NCBI GenBank assembly: GCA_036389035.1
Contig: DASVQQ010000006.1
Span: 1 to 64,000, forward strand
DNA length: 64,000 nucleotides
Direction: 5' to 3'
From: Jatrophihabitans sp.
GTDB taxonomy: Bacteria > Actinomycetota > Actinomycetes > Mycobacteriales > Jatrophihabitantaceae
A program made the position numbers and the translations under genes. Positions 56,892 through 64,000 of the stretch are shown piece after piece (positions within the stretch are counted from its first letter, which is position 1; every line of letters starts with the position of its first letter). A model generated the notes under the pieces. That model was given only the letters and a program-made list of their open reading frames with translations. It made no database searches and was not told the origin of the DNA.

Positions 56892-57305
56892 TCAGCGGTG
56901 CGTCAGGACCTGCCGGTGTGCGGTGCACGCCATCACCAGGGCGATCACCCAGCCGATGACGGTCCAGCCCAGCAGCAGGTTGAGCACGCCGACTGCCACG
57001 CTGTTGGACTTGCCGCGGGTGGCGGCGATCGCCCACGGCAGCAGGTAGCCCAGCGTCAGGACCGTGAGGATCCACGCGAGGGTGATCTCGATCCCGCTGG
57101 TCCGCTGATCGGTGACCAGCATCCCGCCACCGGTCGACGGCGCGAACTGCTGCTGACCGGAGGGCTGTGACAGCGGGAGCTGAGCCGGTCGTTCCATCTC
57201 GGTCCAGCTCACTCCGTCCCACCAGCGCTCGTAGCCCGGCCTCTCGCTCGGGTACCACCCTGCGGGCGGACGGGTGGGCTCGTGCGGCGTCCCGGCATCA
57301 GTCAT
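56892..57305 (-). CDS. DUF2510 plus superinfection-immunity-like membrane protein
   Basis: 137 residues. Residues 12-36 are a DUF2510 domain (PAGWYPSERPGYERWWDGVSW). Two helices follow (LAWILTVLTLGYLLPWAIAA and VLNLLLGWTVIGWVIALVMA), with the pattern of the Imm_superinfect family named after a phage immunity protein; many such chromosomal proteins have no phage link. Function unknown, small inner-membrane protein. Confidence 0.85.
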   Translation of the reverse strand: MTDAGTPHEPTRPPAGWYPSERPGYERWWDGVSWTEMERPAQLPLSQPSGQQQFAPSTGGGMLVTDQRTSGIEITLAWILTVLTLGYLLPWAIAATRGKSNSVAVGVLNLLLGWTVIGWVIALVMACTAHRQVLTHR

Positions 57306-57417
57306 CCGGGAAGTGTCTTACTAAAACCTCACAACCGCAAACAGCGCCATCAAGAGGTTGCCGTGACCGCGCGATCATCAAGGCGCCTCAGGAACAGAAC
57401 GCGGCGCGGATCGGGAG

Positions 57418-57490
57418 TAGGGCCGGGGGGAGTCGAACCCCCACTGTCACGGACCTAAACCGTGCGCCTCTGCCTTTGGGCTACGGCCCC
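57418..57490 (-). tRNA. tRNA with UAG anticodon (Leu by code), short variable loop
   Basis: Cloverleaf on the minus strand, 73 bases: acceptor GGGGCCG with CGGCCCT (first pair G-U), a 3-bp D stem with a GG-containing loop, anticodon stem CACGG/CCGTG with loop TTTAGGT (anticodon UAG, complement at 57455-57457), five-base variable loop ACAGT, T arm GGGGG-TTCGACT-CCCCC, discriminator A. CCA is not encoded. By anticodon it is tRNA-Leu, but bacterial tRNA-Leu normally has a long variable arm, absent here. Confidence 0.9.
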
Positions 57491-57503
57491 GTCGCCGCCG
57501 AGC

Positions 57504-57983
57504 CTACTGGCTGGCCGCGAGCCCCAGGTCGCGACGCAGCTTGGCCACGTGGCCGGTGGCCTTGACGCCGTACTGGGCCAGTTCGACGGTGCCCTCGGCG
57601 TCGATGACGAAGGTCGAGCGGATCACGCCCACCATCGTCTTGCCGTAGAGCTTCTTCTCGCCGTAGGCGCCGTAGGCGCGCAGCACCTGCCGGTCAGGAT
57701 CGGACAGCAGCGGAAAGCTCAGGTTCTGGTTGTCGCGGAACTTCACGAGCTTGGCGGCCTTGTCCGGTGAGATGCCGAGCACCGCGAAGCCCTCGTCGGT
57801 GAAGCTGTCCAGGTTGTCGCGGAAATCGCAGGCCTGCTTGGTGCAGCCCGGGGTCGAGGCCGCCGGGTAGAAGTAGACGATGACGCGCCGGCCGCGTAGT
57901 TCTGACAGTGACACCGGCTTTCCGTCGGCGTCTTCCAGGGTGAAATCAGGCGCCGGGTCACCGGCGGCGAGGCGTTCGGTCAT
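57504..57983 (-). CDS. bcp: Thioredoxin-dependent peroxiredoxin (Bcp)
   Basis: 159 residues from ATG 57983. PDFTLEDADGKPVSLSELRG, then YFYPAASTPGCTKQACDFRD with the peroxidatic cysteine followed five residues later by the second cysteine typical of Bcp. It reduces hydroperoxides with thioredoxin. It lies next to a divergent DUF3618 gene, as in mycobacteria (Rv2521/Rv2520c). Confidence 0.95.
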   Translation of the reverse strand: MTERLAAGDPAPDFTLEDADGKPVSLSELRGRRVIVYFYPAASTPGCTKQACDFRDNLDSFTDEGFAVLGISPDKAAKLVKFRDNQNLSFPLLSDPDRQVLRAYGAYGEKKLYGKTMVGVIRSTFVIDAEGTVELAQYGVKATGHVAKLRRDLGLAASQ

Positions 57984-58078
57984 CCGCACACGGTAGCGGG
58001 CTCGGGTTCGCTTTGGCCGGGTGGATAGGCTGGCCGAACCAGTGACCTGTCACGACGATCTGTACTGAAGGAGCCCCG

Positions 58079-58330
58079 GTGGCGACCCAGCGCGACGCGA
58101 GCGAGATCCGAGCAGAGATAGAGCAGGCCCGAGACCAGCTCGCGGTCACCGTCGATCAGCTGGCGGGTCGGCTGGCGCCCAAGCGGCTGGTGGATGACGC
58201 CAAGCTGACGCTGAAGCAGAAGGCGATGACTCCGGAGGGCAAGGCCGTGCTCGGCGGCGCCGGCCTGCTGCTCAGCGTGCTGATGATCCGCAACCTGCGC
58301 CGCAGCCGGCGCGAGCGGCGCAACCGGTAG
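58079..58330 (+). CDS. DUF3618 family small membrane protein
   Basis: 83 residues from GTG 58079 with AAGGAG upstream. An N-terminal amphipathic DUF3618 motif (IRAEIEQARDQLAVTVDQLA) is followed by one short hydrophobic segment, VLGGAGLLLSVLMI, and a basic tail (RRSRRERRNR). Common in actinobacteria; role unknown, perhaps membrane-associated stress protein. Confidence 0.88.
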   Translation: MATQRDASEIRAEIEQARDQLAVTVDQLAGRLAPKRLVDDAKLTLKQKAMTPEGKAVLGGAGLLLSVLMIRNLRRSRRERRNR

Positions 58331-58343
58331 GCCGGTGGCCGGC

Positions 58344-58964
58344 TCAGCCGCCTCCGACCAGGTTGCCGAGGTGGCGGCGCAGGTCCTCCACCCGTTCCAC
58401 CGGGCGGTGGAACAGCACGACCACTTCCAGGCCCAGGTCCATCCGCGCCGTGGGCTTGCCGAGTAGCACGTAGCCGCTGATCTCGAAATGCTCCTCGGCC
58501 AGGTCGAGCCGCACCTGCACCGGGATGCGCGGCTGGCACAGCGCCTGGTGCTCGGCCGGCACCACGCCACGCAGGGCGGCCTCGCTCAGATCGATGAGCT
58601 CACCCGAGGTCTCGGCGCGCTGCCCGTCCGAGCCCGGGTAGCTGATGGTGAGACCCGCGTCGAACTTGGCCCGGGTGAAGCGCCGGCGCTCCTCGCGCCA
58701 GGCGGTGCCTTCGAGCTGGACGGCCAGCAGGCCGCCCTCTTCGGCCCCGGCGACGTTGAGCAGCATCACCGGCAGGACCCACAGTGAGGTCTCGTCCGGC
58801 CAGGCGACCAGCAGCCGGGTGCCGACGGCGATGACGCCGGGCAGATCGCGCGGTGGCTGCAGGAACAGCACGCCGGGCTGGGAACGGGCGACCTCGCTGC
58901 GGTAGGCGCGACCCTGCTGGTCGCGTAGCACTACCGCCGTCCCGTCCGCCGGTACTTCAGTCAT
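58344..58964 (-). CDS. PilZ-domain protein (flagellar brake-like)
   Basis: 206 residues. The N-terminal half looks like the YcgR N-domain (VARSQPGVLFLQPPRDLPGV). The C-terminal PilZ domain has REERRRFTRAKF (the RxxxR c-di-GMP arm) and ELIDLSEAALRG (D/NxSxxG). By family it binds cyclic di-GMP and slows or stops flagellar rotation. It lies 90 bases downstream of csrA on the same strand, at the end of the flagellar block. Confidence 0.87.
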   Translation of the reverse strand: MTEVPADGTAVVLRDQQGRAYRSEVARSQPGVLFLQPPRDLPGVIAVGTRLLVAWPDETSLWVLPVMLLNVAGAEEGGLLAVQLEGTAWREERRRFTRAKFDAGLTISYPGSDGQRAETSGELIDLSEAALRGVVPAEHQALCQPRIPVQVRLDLAEEHFEISGYVLLGKPTARMDLGLEVVVLFHRPVERVEDLRRHLGNLVGGG

Positions 58965-59054
58965 GTCCGACCGACCGCTGCCGCGCTCACGGGCGCAATC
59001 CTATGGACACCGGGGCAGCCGTCGCAGCGAAACAGCCGGATCCGGCTGAGCCGG

Positions 59055-59354
59055 TCAGTGCCGGGCGCCGGGTGTCGGGTCGGCGTCGCCGCCGGCTGGT
59101 GACGCGCTCGAGTCCGGGTCACCGGCCGGGGCGCCCAGGGCGCCGCGCAGCGCGTCGACTGCGTCGTCTGAACTCGAGACCGCTTGAGCATTGGATCGCT
59201 GGATTTCCTCGTAGATTTCCTTGCGGTTGACCTTGACCGAACGGGGCGCCTCGATACCGATCCGGACGGCGTCACCGCGAACCTCGAAAACGGTCAGGAC
59301 GATGTCGTCGCCGACGACGATGCTCTCGCCGACACGGCGGGTCAGAATCAGCAA
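59055..59354 (-). CDS. csrA: Carbon storage regulator CsrA with acidic C-terminal extension
   Basis: 99 residues from TTG 59354, with GGAG seven bases upstream. [20 protein letters not shown] and [20 protein letters not shown] are the CsrA core (about 55 residues) with the RNA-binding arginine near 44. The remaining about 40 residues are a low-complexity, Asp/Ala/Gly-rich tail, making it longer than the usual 60-75. CsrA blocks translation of flagellin mRNA until FliW binds it. fliW lies just upstream. Confidence 0.95.
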   Translation of the reverse strand: MLILTRRVGESIVVGDDIVLTVFEVRGDAVRIGIEAPRSVKVNRKEIYEEIQRSNAQAVSSSDDAVDALRGALGAPAGDPDSSASPAGGDADPTPGARH

Positions 59355-59399
59355 GGCGACGCTCCAGCAGGCAGGTGGCCGGGTCCGGCACCGACAACG

Positions 59400-59903
59400 C
59401 TAGCCTGCCTGTCCTAACAACGGTGCGCGCAGGGGCAGATCGGCGTCGGCGAGCACCAGTTGCAGGGCGGTGCCGCGGTCGGCGGCGATCACGATCGGCG
59501 CCAGCAGGTTGGCGGTGGCGTCGTTGATGCCGTTGGTCACCGTGACGATCACCAGCAGCAGCACCTCGTCGTCGTCGCGCACTCCCAGGGCGCTGACATC
59601 GGAGGCGTCCAGCAACGGCGCGTAGTCGGGGAAGAACCGGCCGGGCGCGGCGACCACGAACCGCAGGCCGGGCGTCTTGGCCGACCGCAGCGCGTAGAGC
59701 ACGCCATGGGCGTCCAGGGCCGAGACGGTGAACTCGCGCTCGTCCTCGAAGCCGGGGATCGGCGTCGCGAAGGTGATCCGGTCCGGCAAGGTGGCGGTCC
59801 GGGAACGGGTCAACTCGCTCACGCTGGCTCCCGAGTCGCTCCGCGTCTGGATCGCGCCTGGCTCGATGCTCACTCCTGAGCCGGTGCTGTGCTTCACGCT
59901 CAC
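59400..59903 (-). CDS. fliW: Flagellar assembly factor FliW
   Basis: 167 residues from GTG 59903, overlapping the flgL stop as GTGA. ITFATPIPGFEDEREFTVSA, FFPDYAPLLDASD and VIVTVTNGINDATANLLAPI are FliW signatures. An N-terminal extension of about 35 residues precedes the core. FliW binds flagellin and, when free, antagonises CsrA allosterically. It sits between flgL and csrA, the typical gene order. Confidence 0.94.
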   Translation of the reverse strand: MSVKHSTGSGVSIEPGAIQTRSDSGASVSELTRSRTATLPDRITFATPIPGFEDEREFTVSALDAHGVLYALRSAKTPGLRFVVAAPGRFFPDYAPLLDASDVSALGVRDDDEVLLLVIVTVTNGINDATANLLAPIVIAADRGTALQLVLADADLPLRAPLLGQAG

Positions 59904-60787
59904 CTCAAGAAGTCCAGTAGCGAGATCTGGCTGACCTTCGCTGTGGTGGCGAGCGCGGCTTGGTAGGCGGCGTTGGCCGAAGTCACCTGGATGGCCATGT
60001 CGGCCAGGTCAATCTCCTGCAGTTCCGACAGCTGTGTCTTCAGCTGGATGCGATTGGTGTTCGCCGTGTTCTGCACGCTCTGGATCCTCTGATACTTTGC
60101 GCCGGCCAGGGACTGCTCGTTGGTGATGGTGACCTGCTTGACGTCCAGTTGCTGCAGGTTCGCGCCCAGCCCGGACGGGTTGGTGCGCAGGTTCGCCGAG
60201 ATGTCGGTGAGCAGGTCGAAGAGGTTGCTGCCGTTGGCGCCGAAGGCTGCCGTTCCAGGGGTGTTCAGATCGATGGCGTTGTTGGCCCCGACTGTGCGGG
60301 TGACCGTGCCGGTGTCGCCGACATAGCTGCCGGAGGGGGCGAAGGCGACCTCACCGGCCGTGGTCCCGCCGAAGACGGGACGGCCGAGGTAGCTGGAGTT
60401 GGCCAGCGACAGCAGCGAGGCCCGGGCCTGGTCGACCTGCTGGGCGAGCGCCTCGTTCGAGGTGGCGTTGCCGGTGCCGGTGTTCATGCCCTGCAGCACC
60501 AGCGAGCGGACCTGCTGCAGCTGCTTGGTGACGCTGTGCAGGGTGCTGTCGACCGTGGTCAGCCAGCCGAGGGCGTCGCTGGCGTTGGTCTGGTGCTGGT
60601 TGAGCTGCTTGAGCTGCGAGCGCAGTTGCAGCGCGGTGACCGTGCCGGTGGGGGAGTCCGACGGCTTGGTGATCTGCCGGCCCGAGGACAGCTGCTCCTG
60701 CAGGCTGGCCAGCCGGGAGGCGCCCGCCTGCAGTCCGGCCAGGGCTCCCTGCGAGGCCGAGCCTACGGTGACCCGAAGCATCGTCAC
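59900..60787 (-). CDS. flgL: Flagellar hook-associated protein 3 (FlgL)
   Basis: 295 residues from GTG 60787, overlapping the flgK stop as GTGA. LRVTVGSASQGALAGLQAGA and LQEQLSSGRQITKPSDSPTG form the flagellin-like N-terminal helix, and MAIQVTSANAAYQAALATTA the C-terminal helix. It joins hook and filament. Full length. Confidence 0.95.
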   Translation of the reverse strand: MTMLRVTVGSASQGALAGLQAGASRLASLQEQLSSGRQITKPSDSPTGTVTALQLRSQLKQLNQHQTNASDALGWLTTVDSTLHSVTKQLQQVRSLVLQGMNTGTGNATSNEALAQQVDQARASLLSLANSSYLGRPVFGGTTAGEVAFAPSGSYVGDTGTVTRTVGANNAIDLNTPGTAAFGANGSNLFDLLTDISANLRTNPSGLGANLQQLDVKQVTITNEQSLAGAKYQRIQSVQNTANTNRIQLKTQLSELQEIDLADMAIQVTSANAAYQAALATTAKVSQISLLDFLR

Positions 60788-62136
60788 AGCCCCACCCGTC
60801 CGGTGTGCAGGATCAGGGTGTCCAGGATCTCGTCGACCGTGGTCAGCACCCGGGAGGCGGCCTGGTAGGCGCGCTGGTAGGTGAGCAAGTTGGTGGTCTC
60901 CTCGTCGAAGCTGACACCGGAAGAGGACTGGGCAAGCTCGTCGACGCTGTTGGTGACCGCCTGCTGGACGGTGGCCTGCTGCAGGGAGCGCTGGACGTCG
61001 GTGGCCAGGGTGCCCACCAGAGTGCGGTAGGCGGCGTCCGCGCCGACGCCGGAGCTGCCCAGCTGCGACATGCTCAGCGCCTTGGAGCCGTCCAGGTTGC
61101 CGCCGGGCGTGCCCGAGGCCGCCAGGTTGGCGGGGTTGGTGACCGCCACCGACAGGGTGGCGGCGGTGGCGCCGGCGAACAGCGGCCCACCGGGGTTGCC
61201 CGCGAGGTCATAGCCACTGGTCTGGTCGGCGTTGACGGTGCCGGCCAGGGCGGCGGCGACGGCGTCGAGTTGGGCGGCGTAACCGGGCAGTGCGGTGGTA
61301 AGGCCGTCGACCAGCCCCTGCAACGAGCCACCGGCCGGGCCGGCCGGCGCCCCGCCGACCAGGATCTGGTTGCCGGGGCTCAGCGAGACGGTGCTGGCGG
61401 TGGTGCCCGATACCAGGCTCTGGCCGCCGATGCTCACGATGGCGGTGCCGTTGGGCGCGATGCTGGTCTGGGCGCCGGCCAGGTCGGCCAGGGTCATCAG
61501 CAGGCCGTCGCGCTGGTCGGCCAGGGCGTTGATGTTGGCGCCGCTGGCGGTGCCCACCGCGATGTCGGCGTTGAGCTGGGCGAGCGCGGTGGCGGCGATG
61601 TTGATCTGCGCGGTGGCCGCGGTGGCCTGCTGCGACACCGACTGGGTCAGCCGGTCCAGCGCCGCGCTGCTCTGGTTGAGGGTGCTGGCCAGGCCGGCCG
61701 CCTTCTGCAGCACCACGTTGCGAGCCGCCAGGTCGCCGGGGTTGTTGGCCACCGAGGCCCAGGAGTTCCAGAAGTCGTTGAGCTGCTCTGCCAGGCCGTG
61801 GTCGCTGGGCTCGTCGAAGAGCGCCTCGGCCGAGGACAGCACGTTGGCGGTGGTCTGGAGGTAGCCGTTGTCGCCGTGCTCGGCGCGGGCGCGGGCGTCG
61901 ATCATCGGGTCGTTGAGCCGGGTGGTGCCGGACACGGTCACCGAACCATGCGGGTGTTGGGTGGCATACAGCGCCGACACACCGGTCGCCGGGCCGACCG
62001 CTGCCAGCTCGGCGCGCTGGCGGGTGTAGCCGGGGGTGTTGGCGTTGGAGATGTTCTGGCCGGTGACCTCCATGCCGTAGCGCTGCACGTTGAGCGCTGC
62101 CAGGGCATTGGTCAGGCCTGAGAACGAACTGCTCAT
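60784..62136 (-). CDS. flgK: Flagellar hook-associated protein 1 (FlgK)
   Basis: 450 residues from ATG 62136. FSGLTNALAALNVQRYGMEV and ISNANTPGYTRQRAEL are the hook/rod N-terminal signature (SNANTPGY); VSFDEETTNLLTYQRAYQAA and LTTVDEILDTLI are the C-terminal signature. Middle region rich in Ala, Thr and Gly. Its start overlaps the flgN end by four bases. Confidence 0.96.
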   Translation of the reverse strand: MSSSFSGLTNALAALNVQRYGMEVTGQNISNANTPGYTRQRAELAAVGPATGVSALYATQHPHGSVTVSGTTRLNDPMIDARARAEHGDNGYLQTTANVLSSAEALFDEPSDHGLAEQLNDFWNSWASVANNPGDLAARNVVLQKAAGLASTLNQSSAALDRLTQSVSQQATAATAQINIAATALAQLNADIAVGTASGANINALADQRDGLLMTLADLAGAQTSIAPNGTAIVSIGGQSLVSGTTASTVSLSPGNQILVGGAPAGPAGGSLQGLVDGLTTALPGYAAQLDAVAAALAGTVNADQTSGYDLAGNPGGPLFAGATAATLSVAVTNPANLAASGTPGGNLDGSKALSMSQLGSSGVGADAAYRTLVGTLATDVQRSLQQATVQQAVTNSVDELAQSSSGVSFDEETTNLLTYQRAYQAASRVLTTVDEILDTLILHTGRVGL

Positions 62137-62642
62137 GCCTGCTCGTCCATCAGCATCGGGCCGTTGGGCGTGGCCGCCGCCGTGCCGTGTGAGTCATAGG
62201 TCTGCACGGTCTGGGTGACCGAGAGCAGGGTCTGGCGAACCGCGCGGGCCCCGGCGGCCAGCAGCACCCGGTTGTGACCGGTGGTGCCTTCTACCTCCGC
62301 GACCAGCTGCAGCAGCGCGTGCCGGTGCTCTCCGAACAGCGTCGCCCAGGGCTCGGGCGCGAGCGCCTCCAGCTCCGCGAGCGTGGGCGGGGCGATCAGT
62401 CCCAGTTCGTCGGCGATCGCGTCCACCTCCGCGGCCCGCAGCACCTCGGTGCCACGCAGCTGGTCGAGAGCGGCTTCGATCTCGTCGTTGGCCTGAGCCA
62501 GCCAGCGGGTCTGCCCCGCACTGACTATCAGTTGCTCCTCGACGAGCTTGAAGAGCAGTAGTTGCAGCGCATCCCGCTCGCGCCACAGCAACGTCGATAC
62601 CTCGGAGAACCCCATGGTTTTACTTCCCGTAGTCGTCAACAT
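62133..62642 (-). CDS. flgN: FlgN-like chaperone for hook-associated proteins
   Basis: 169 residues from ATG 62642, with GAGG upstream; ATG 62615 (MGFSEVSTLLWRER) also has a possible site and is where many FlgN proteins begin. LLFKLVEEQLIVSAGQTRWL is typical of actinobacterial FlgN. It escorts FlgK and FlgL to the export apparatus. First gene of the flgN-flgK-flgL-fliW-csrA unit, driven by a sigma-28-like promoter. Confidence 0.88.
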   Translation of the reverse strand: MLTTTGSKTMGFSEVSTLLWRERDALQLLLFKLVEEQLIVSAGQTRWLAQANDEIEAALDQLRGTEVLRAAEVDAIADELGLIAPPTLAELEALAPEPWATLFGEHRHALLQLVAEVEGTTGHNRVLLAAGARAVRQTLLSVTQTVQTYDSHGTAAATPNGPMLMDEQA

Positions 62643-62676
62643 GACTACCTCACACTCCCCTCGGGTTCAACGCAAC

Positions 62677-62703
62677 TGATCGGCAATTGCCTGGCGTACT
62701 TGA
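62677..62703 (-). promoter_or_regulatory. Sigma-28 (FliA)-like promoter of the flgN operon
   Basis: On the minus strand TCAAGT (62703-62698) and GCCGATCA (62684-62677), with 15 bases between TCAA and GCCG, close to the TAAA-N15-GCCGATAA type. Transcription would start near 62670, giving a leader of roughly 28 bases before ATG 62642. Confidence 0.65.
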
Positions 62704-62790
62704 ACAGTCGGGCATCGAGGAGGGGTCAAAACAGGCCATCTGGAGCGACACGCCGTAGTGACGCAGATCACAGTAACTCTGAGTATCCGA

Positions 62791-62846
62791 AACTTAACGC
62801 AGGTAATACATTAAGCCCTGGTTAAGTTAGCGGGGGCCAACTTAAC
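62791..62846. promoter_or_regulatory. Three AACTTAAC half-sites in the flgN-fliA gap
   Basis: AACTTAAC at 62791-62798 and 62839-62846, and its reverse complement GTTAAGTT at 62821-62828. The last two form a perfect 8-bp inverted repeat with a ten-base centre. They lie upstream of fliA and behind the flgN promoter and may be an operator. Confidence 0.5.
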
Positions 62847-62926
62847 GGGTAGTAGTCGAGACCGATCCACCGTGACAGCAAAGTGCGCAAATGACTAGCG
62901 ACACCACTGCCAGGAGAAGAGTAACG

Positions 62927-63886
62927 ATGACCATGAGTCACAAGGCCCCGTTGGCCCCCGCACCCGCACTGGTTGCGACGGCTGGTTCAGCCGCCGCCAA
63001 GGTGTGCCCTCCGGCTGTTGAGGCGCTGGTGCGTGACAACCTGGCTCTGGTCGGACATATCGTCCGCGAGACCATGACCCGGCTGCCGGCTCACATCGGT
63101 CGCGACGACCTCACCTCCGCGGGGATGACCGCCCTGGTGCTGAGCGCGCAGGGATATGACGAGTCGCGTGGGGTGCCCTTCGCCCGGTTCGCCGCGATCC
63201 GCATCCGTGGCGCCCTGGTGGACGAGCTGCGCTCGATGGACTGGGCCAGCAGGTCGGTCCGCGGCCGGGCCCGCGAGGTCGAGGCCGCCCGCAACCAGCT
63301 CGCCGTGACCCTGGGACGTTCGCCCCGGCCGCACGAGGTGGCCGAAACCCTCGGCTTCAGCGTCTCCGAACTCGGCAGCATCGACGCCGACGTGCACCGG
63401 GCCAGCGTGCTGAGCCTGCAGGGCTTCGCGCCGGAGACCGGCGCCGCCATGGTGGCTGACGCCCAGCGCGGCCCCGAGCAGCTGGTGCTGGACCGCGAGC
63501 AGCTCGGTTACCTGCACGACGCCATCGCCGAGCTGCCCGAGCGGCTGCGCCACGTTGTACAGGCCTACTTCTTCGAGCAGCGGCAGATGGCAGACATCGC
63601 CGCCGAGCTCGGCGTCACCGAGTCACGGATCTCCCAGCTGCGCGCCGAGGCGCTCAAGCTGCTGCGCCACGGCCTGGCCAGCGCCGAGCCCGAGCTCGCC
63701 ACGCCGGTCGAGCCCACCGGCCGGGCCGGCGCCCGGGTTGCCAGCTACGCGGCGGCAGTCGCCGCTCGCGGCACCCTGTCCTCCCGGTTGAAGATGTCGA
63801 ACGCCTTCGGCGAGACGGTCTCTGCGCAGTACAGCTCGGCGATGCCGCGCCGTCACGAGCAGCTCGACCGCTCCTCGATCGCCTGA
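62927..63886 (+). CDS. fliA: Flagellar/sporulation-type sigma factor (FliA/WhiG-like)
   Basis: 319 residues from ATG 62927, with AGGAGA (62912-62917) nine bases upstream; an earlier in-frame ATG at 62891 lacks a good site. Region 2: NLALVGHIVRETMTRLPAHI, DLTSAGMTALVLSAQGYDES, FARFAAIRIRGALVDELRSM; region 3: VTLGRSPRPHEVAETLGF; region 4: LRHVVQAYFFEQRQMADIAA and LGVTESRISQLRAEALKLL. The usual FliA C-terminus is extended by about 65 residues of unknown role. It should recognise the TCAA-N15-GCCGA promoters seen on both sides. Confidence 0.92.
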   Translation: MTMSHKAPLAPAPALVATAGSAAAKVCPPAVEALVRDNLALVGHIVRETMTRLPAHIGRDDLTSAGMTALVLSAQGYDESRGVPFARFAAIRIRGALVDELRSMDWASRSVRGRAREVEAARNQLAVTLGRSPRPHEVAETLGFSVSELGSIDADVHRASVLSLQGFAPETGAAMVADAQRGPEQLVLDREQLGYLHDAIAELPERLRHVVQAYFFEQRQMADIAAELGVTESRISQLRAEALKLLRHGLASAEPELATPVEPTGRAGARVASYAAAVAARGTLSSRLKMSNAFGETVSAQYSSAMPRRHEQLDRSSIA

Positions 63887-63920
63887 CGGCGCCCGGCGCG
63901 ACAAAGTAGCGGCTAACCGC

Positions 63921-63947
63921 TCAAGTCAGCGCCCCGGCTGCCGAACA
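63921..63947 (+). promoter_or_regulatory. Second sigma-28-like promoter, reading off the right edge
   Basis: TCAAGT at 63921-63926 and GCCGAACA at 63940-63947, with 15 bases between TCAA and GCCG, the same layout as the flgN promoter. The target gene lies beyond the window, plausibly flagellin or another filament gene. Confidence 0.6.
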
Positions 63948-63956
63948 TATAGACGA

Positions 63957-63978
63957 GCCGATCCACGGATGGATCGGC
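63957..63978 (+). promoter_or_regulatory. Leader hairpin with GGA loop, candidate CsrA site
   Basis: GCCGATCCA (63957-63965) pairs perfectly with TGGATCGGC (63970-63978) around the loop CGGA. It begins about where transcription from the preceding promoter would start. The apical ACGGAT resembles the CsrA target (A-GGA-U in a loop). A competing stem, GATCGG (63972-63977) with CCGATC (63983-63988), overlaps it. Confidence 0.5.
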
Positions 63979-64000
63979 CGGCCCGATCAGCGGGTCAACC

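Noticed and set aside
56892..57305. Prophage superinfection-immunity gene
   Set aside because: The family name is historical; no other phage gene is in the neighbourhood and the DUF2510 fusion is common in chromosomes.

Overview
The window is high-GC actinobacterial DNA from a flagellated species that uses coenzyme F420. The pointers are: GTG, TTG and ATG starts with ATGA or GTGA overlaps; a clpS / DUF2017 / mec / cysO / cysM / rph / rdgB order that resembles the Mycobacterium Rv1330c-Rv1341 neighbourhood; GAF-ANTAR, SARP and SigK/RskA regulators; an F420-dependent glucose-6-phosphate dehydrogenase homologue; and a flgN-flgK-flgL-fliW-csrA operon beside fliA. No genus can be fixed from the sequence alone.

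Layout. 1-0.54 kb: the N-terminal part of a CPA2 antiporter with a tiny membrane ORF coupled to it. 0.88-18.3 kb: an accessory, secondary-metabolism-like region. Left arm (+): UbiB-like kinase, carboxymuconolactone-decarboxylase-like protein, SDR, styrene-monooxygenase-like flavoprotein, HxlR regulator, MFS exporter and SgcJ/EcaC-type protein, ended by a strong terminator. Middle (-): SAM methyltransferase, GMC oxidoreductase and asparagine synthetase-like amidotransferase. A second GMC paralogue runs divergently. Right arm (-): AraC regulator, DUF1702 protein and P450, the last two translationally coupled. No PKS, NRPS, terpene synthase or other scaffold enzyme is visible. 18.3-20.1 kb is an apparently gene-free border.

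20.1-28.6 kb: a PAP2/lipid-kinase fusion, then a second possible small-molecule locus: ATP-grasp ligase with overlapping MFS exporter, CPA2 antiporter, SARP regulator and aminotransferase. 28.6-43.2 kb is mixed: GAF-ANTAR regulator, ahcY with a structured leader, another ATP-grasp enzyme, formate/nitrite-type channel, RtcB ligase, a secreted phosphoesterase and beta-helix protein, two F420-type enzymes, ctaD and a dienelactone-hydrolase-like protein.

43.2-51.3 kb: the conserved pncB / clpS / DUF2017 / mec-cysO-cysM / rhomboid-like / rph-rdgB block, interrupted by a C45 acyltransferase-like and a YjbQ gene. This is the sulfur-carrier-protein route to cysteine plus tRNA 3'-end and nucleotide-pool maintenance. 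51.5-58.3 kb: an MBL-Rieske fusion, pxpABC (5-oxoprolinase), an ECF sigma/anti-sigma pair, a tRNA with a UAG anticodon and bcp. 58.3-64 kb: the flagellar block (PilZ protein, csrA, fliW, flgL, flgK, flgN, fliA). Two sigma-28-like promoters of identical layout are visible. The second, at the right edge, is followed by a hairpin with GGA in its loop, which could be a CsrA site for a flagellar gene beyond the window.
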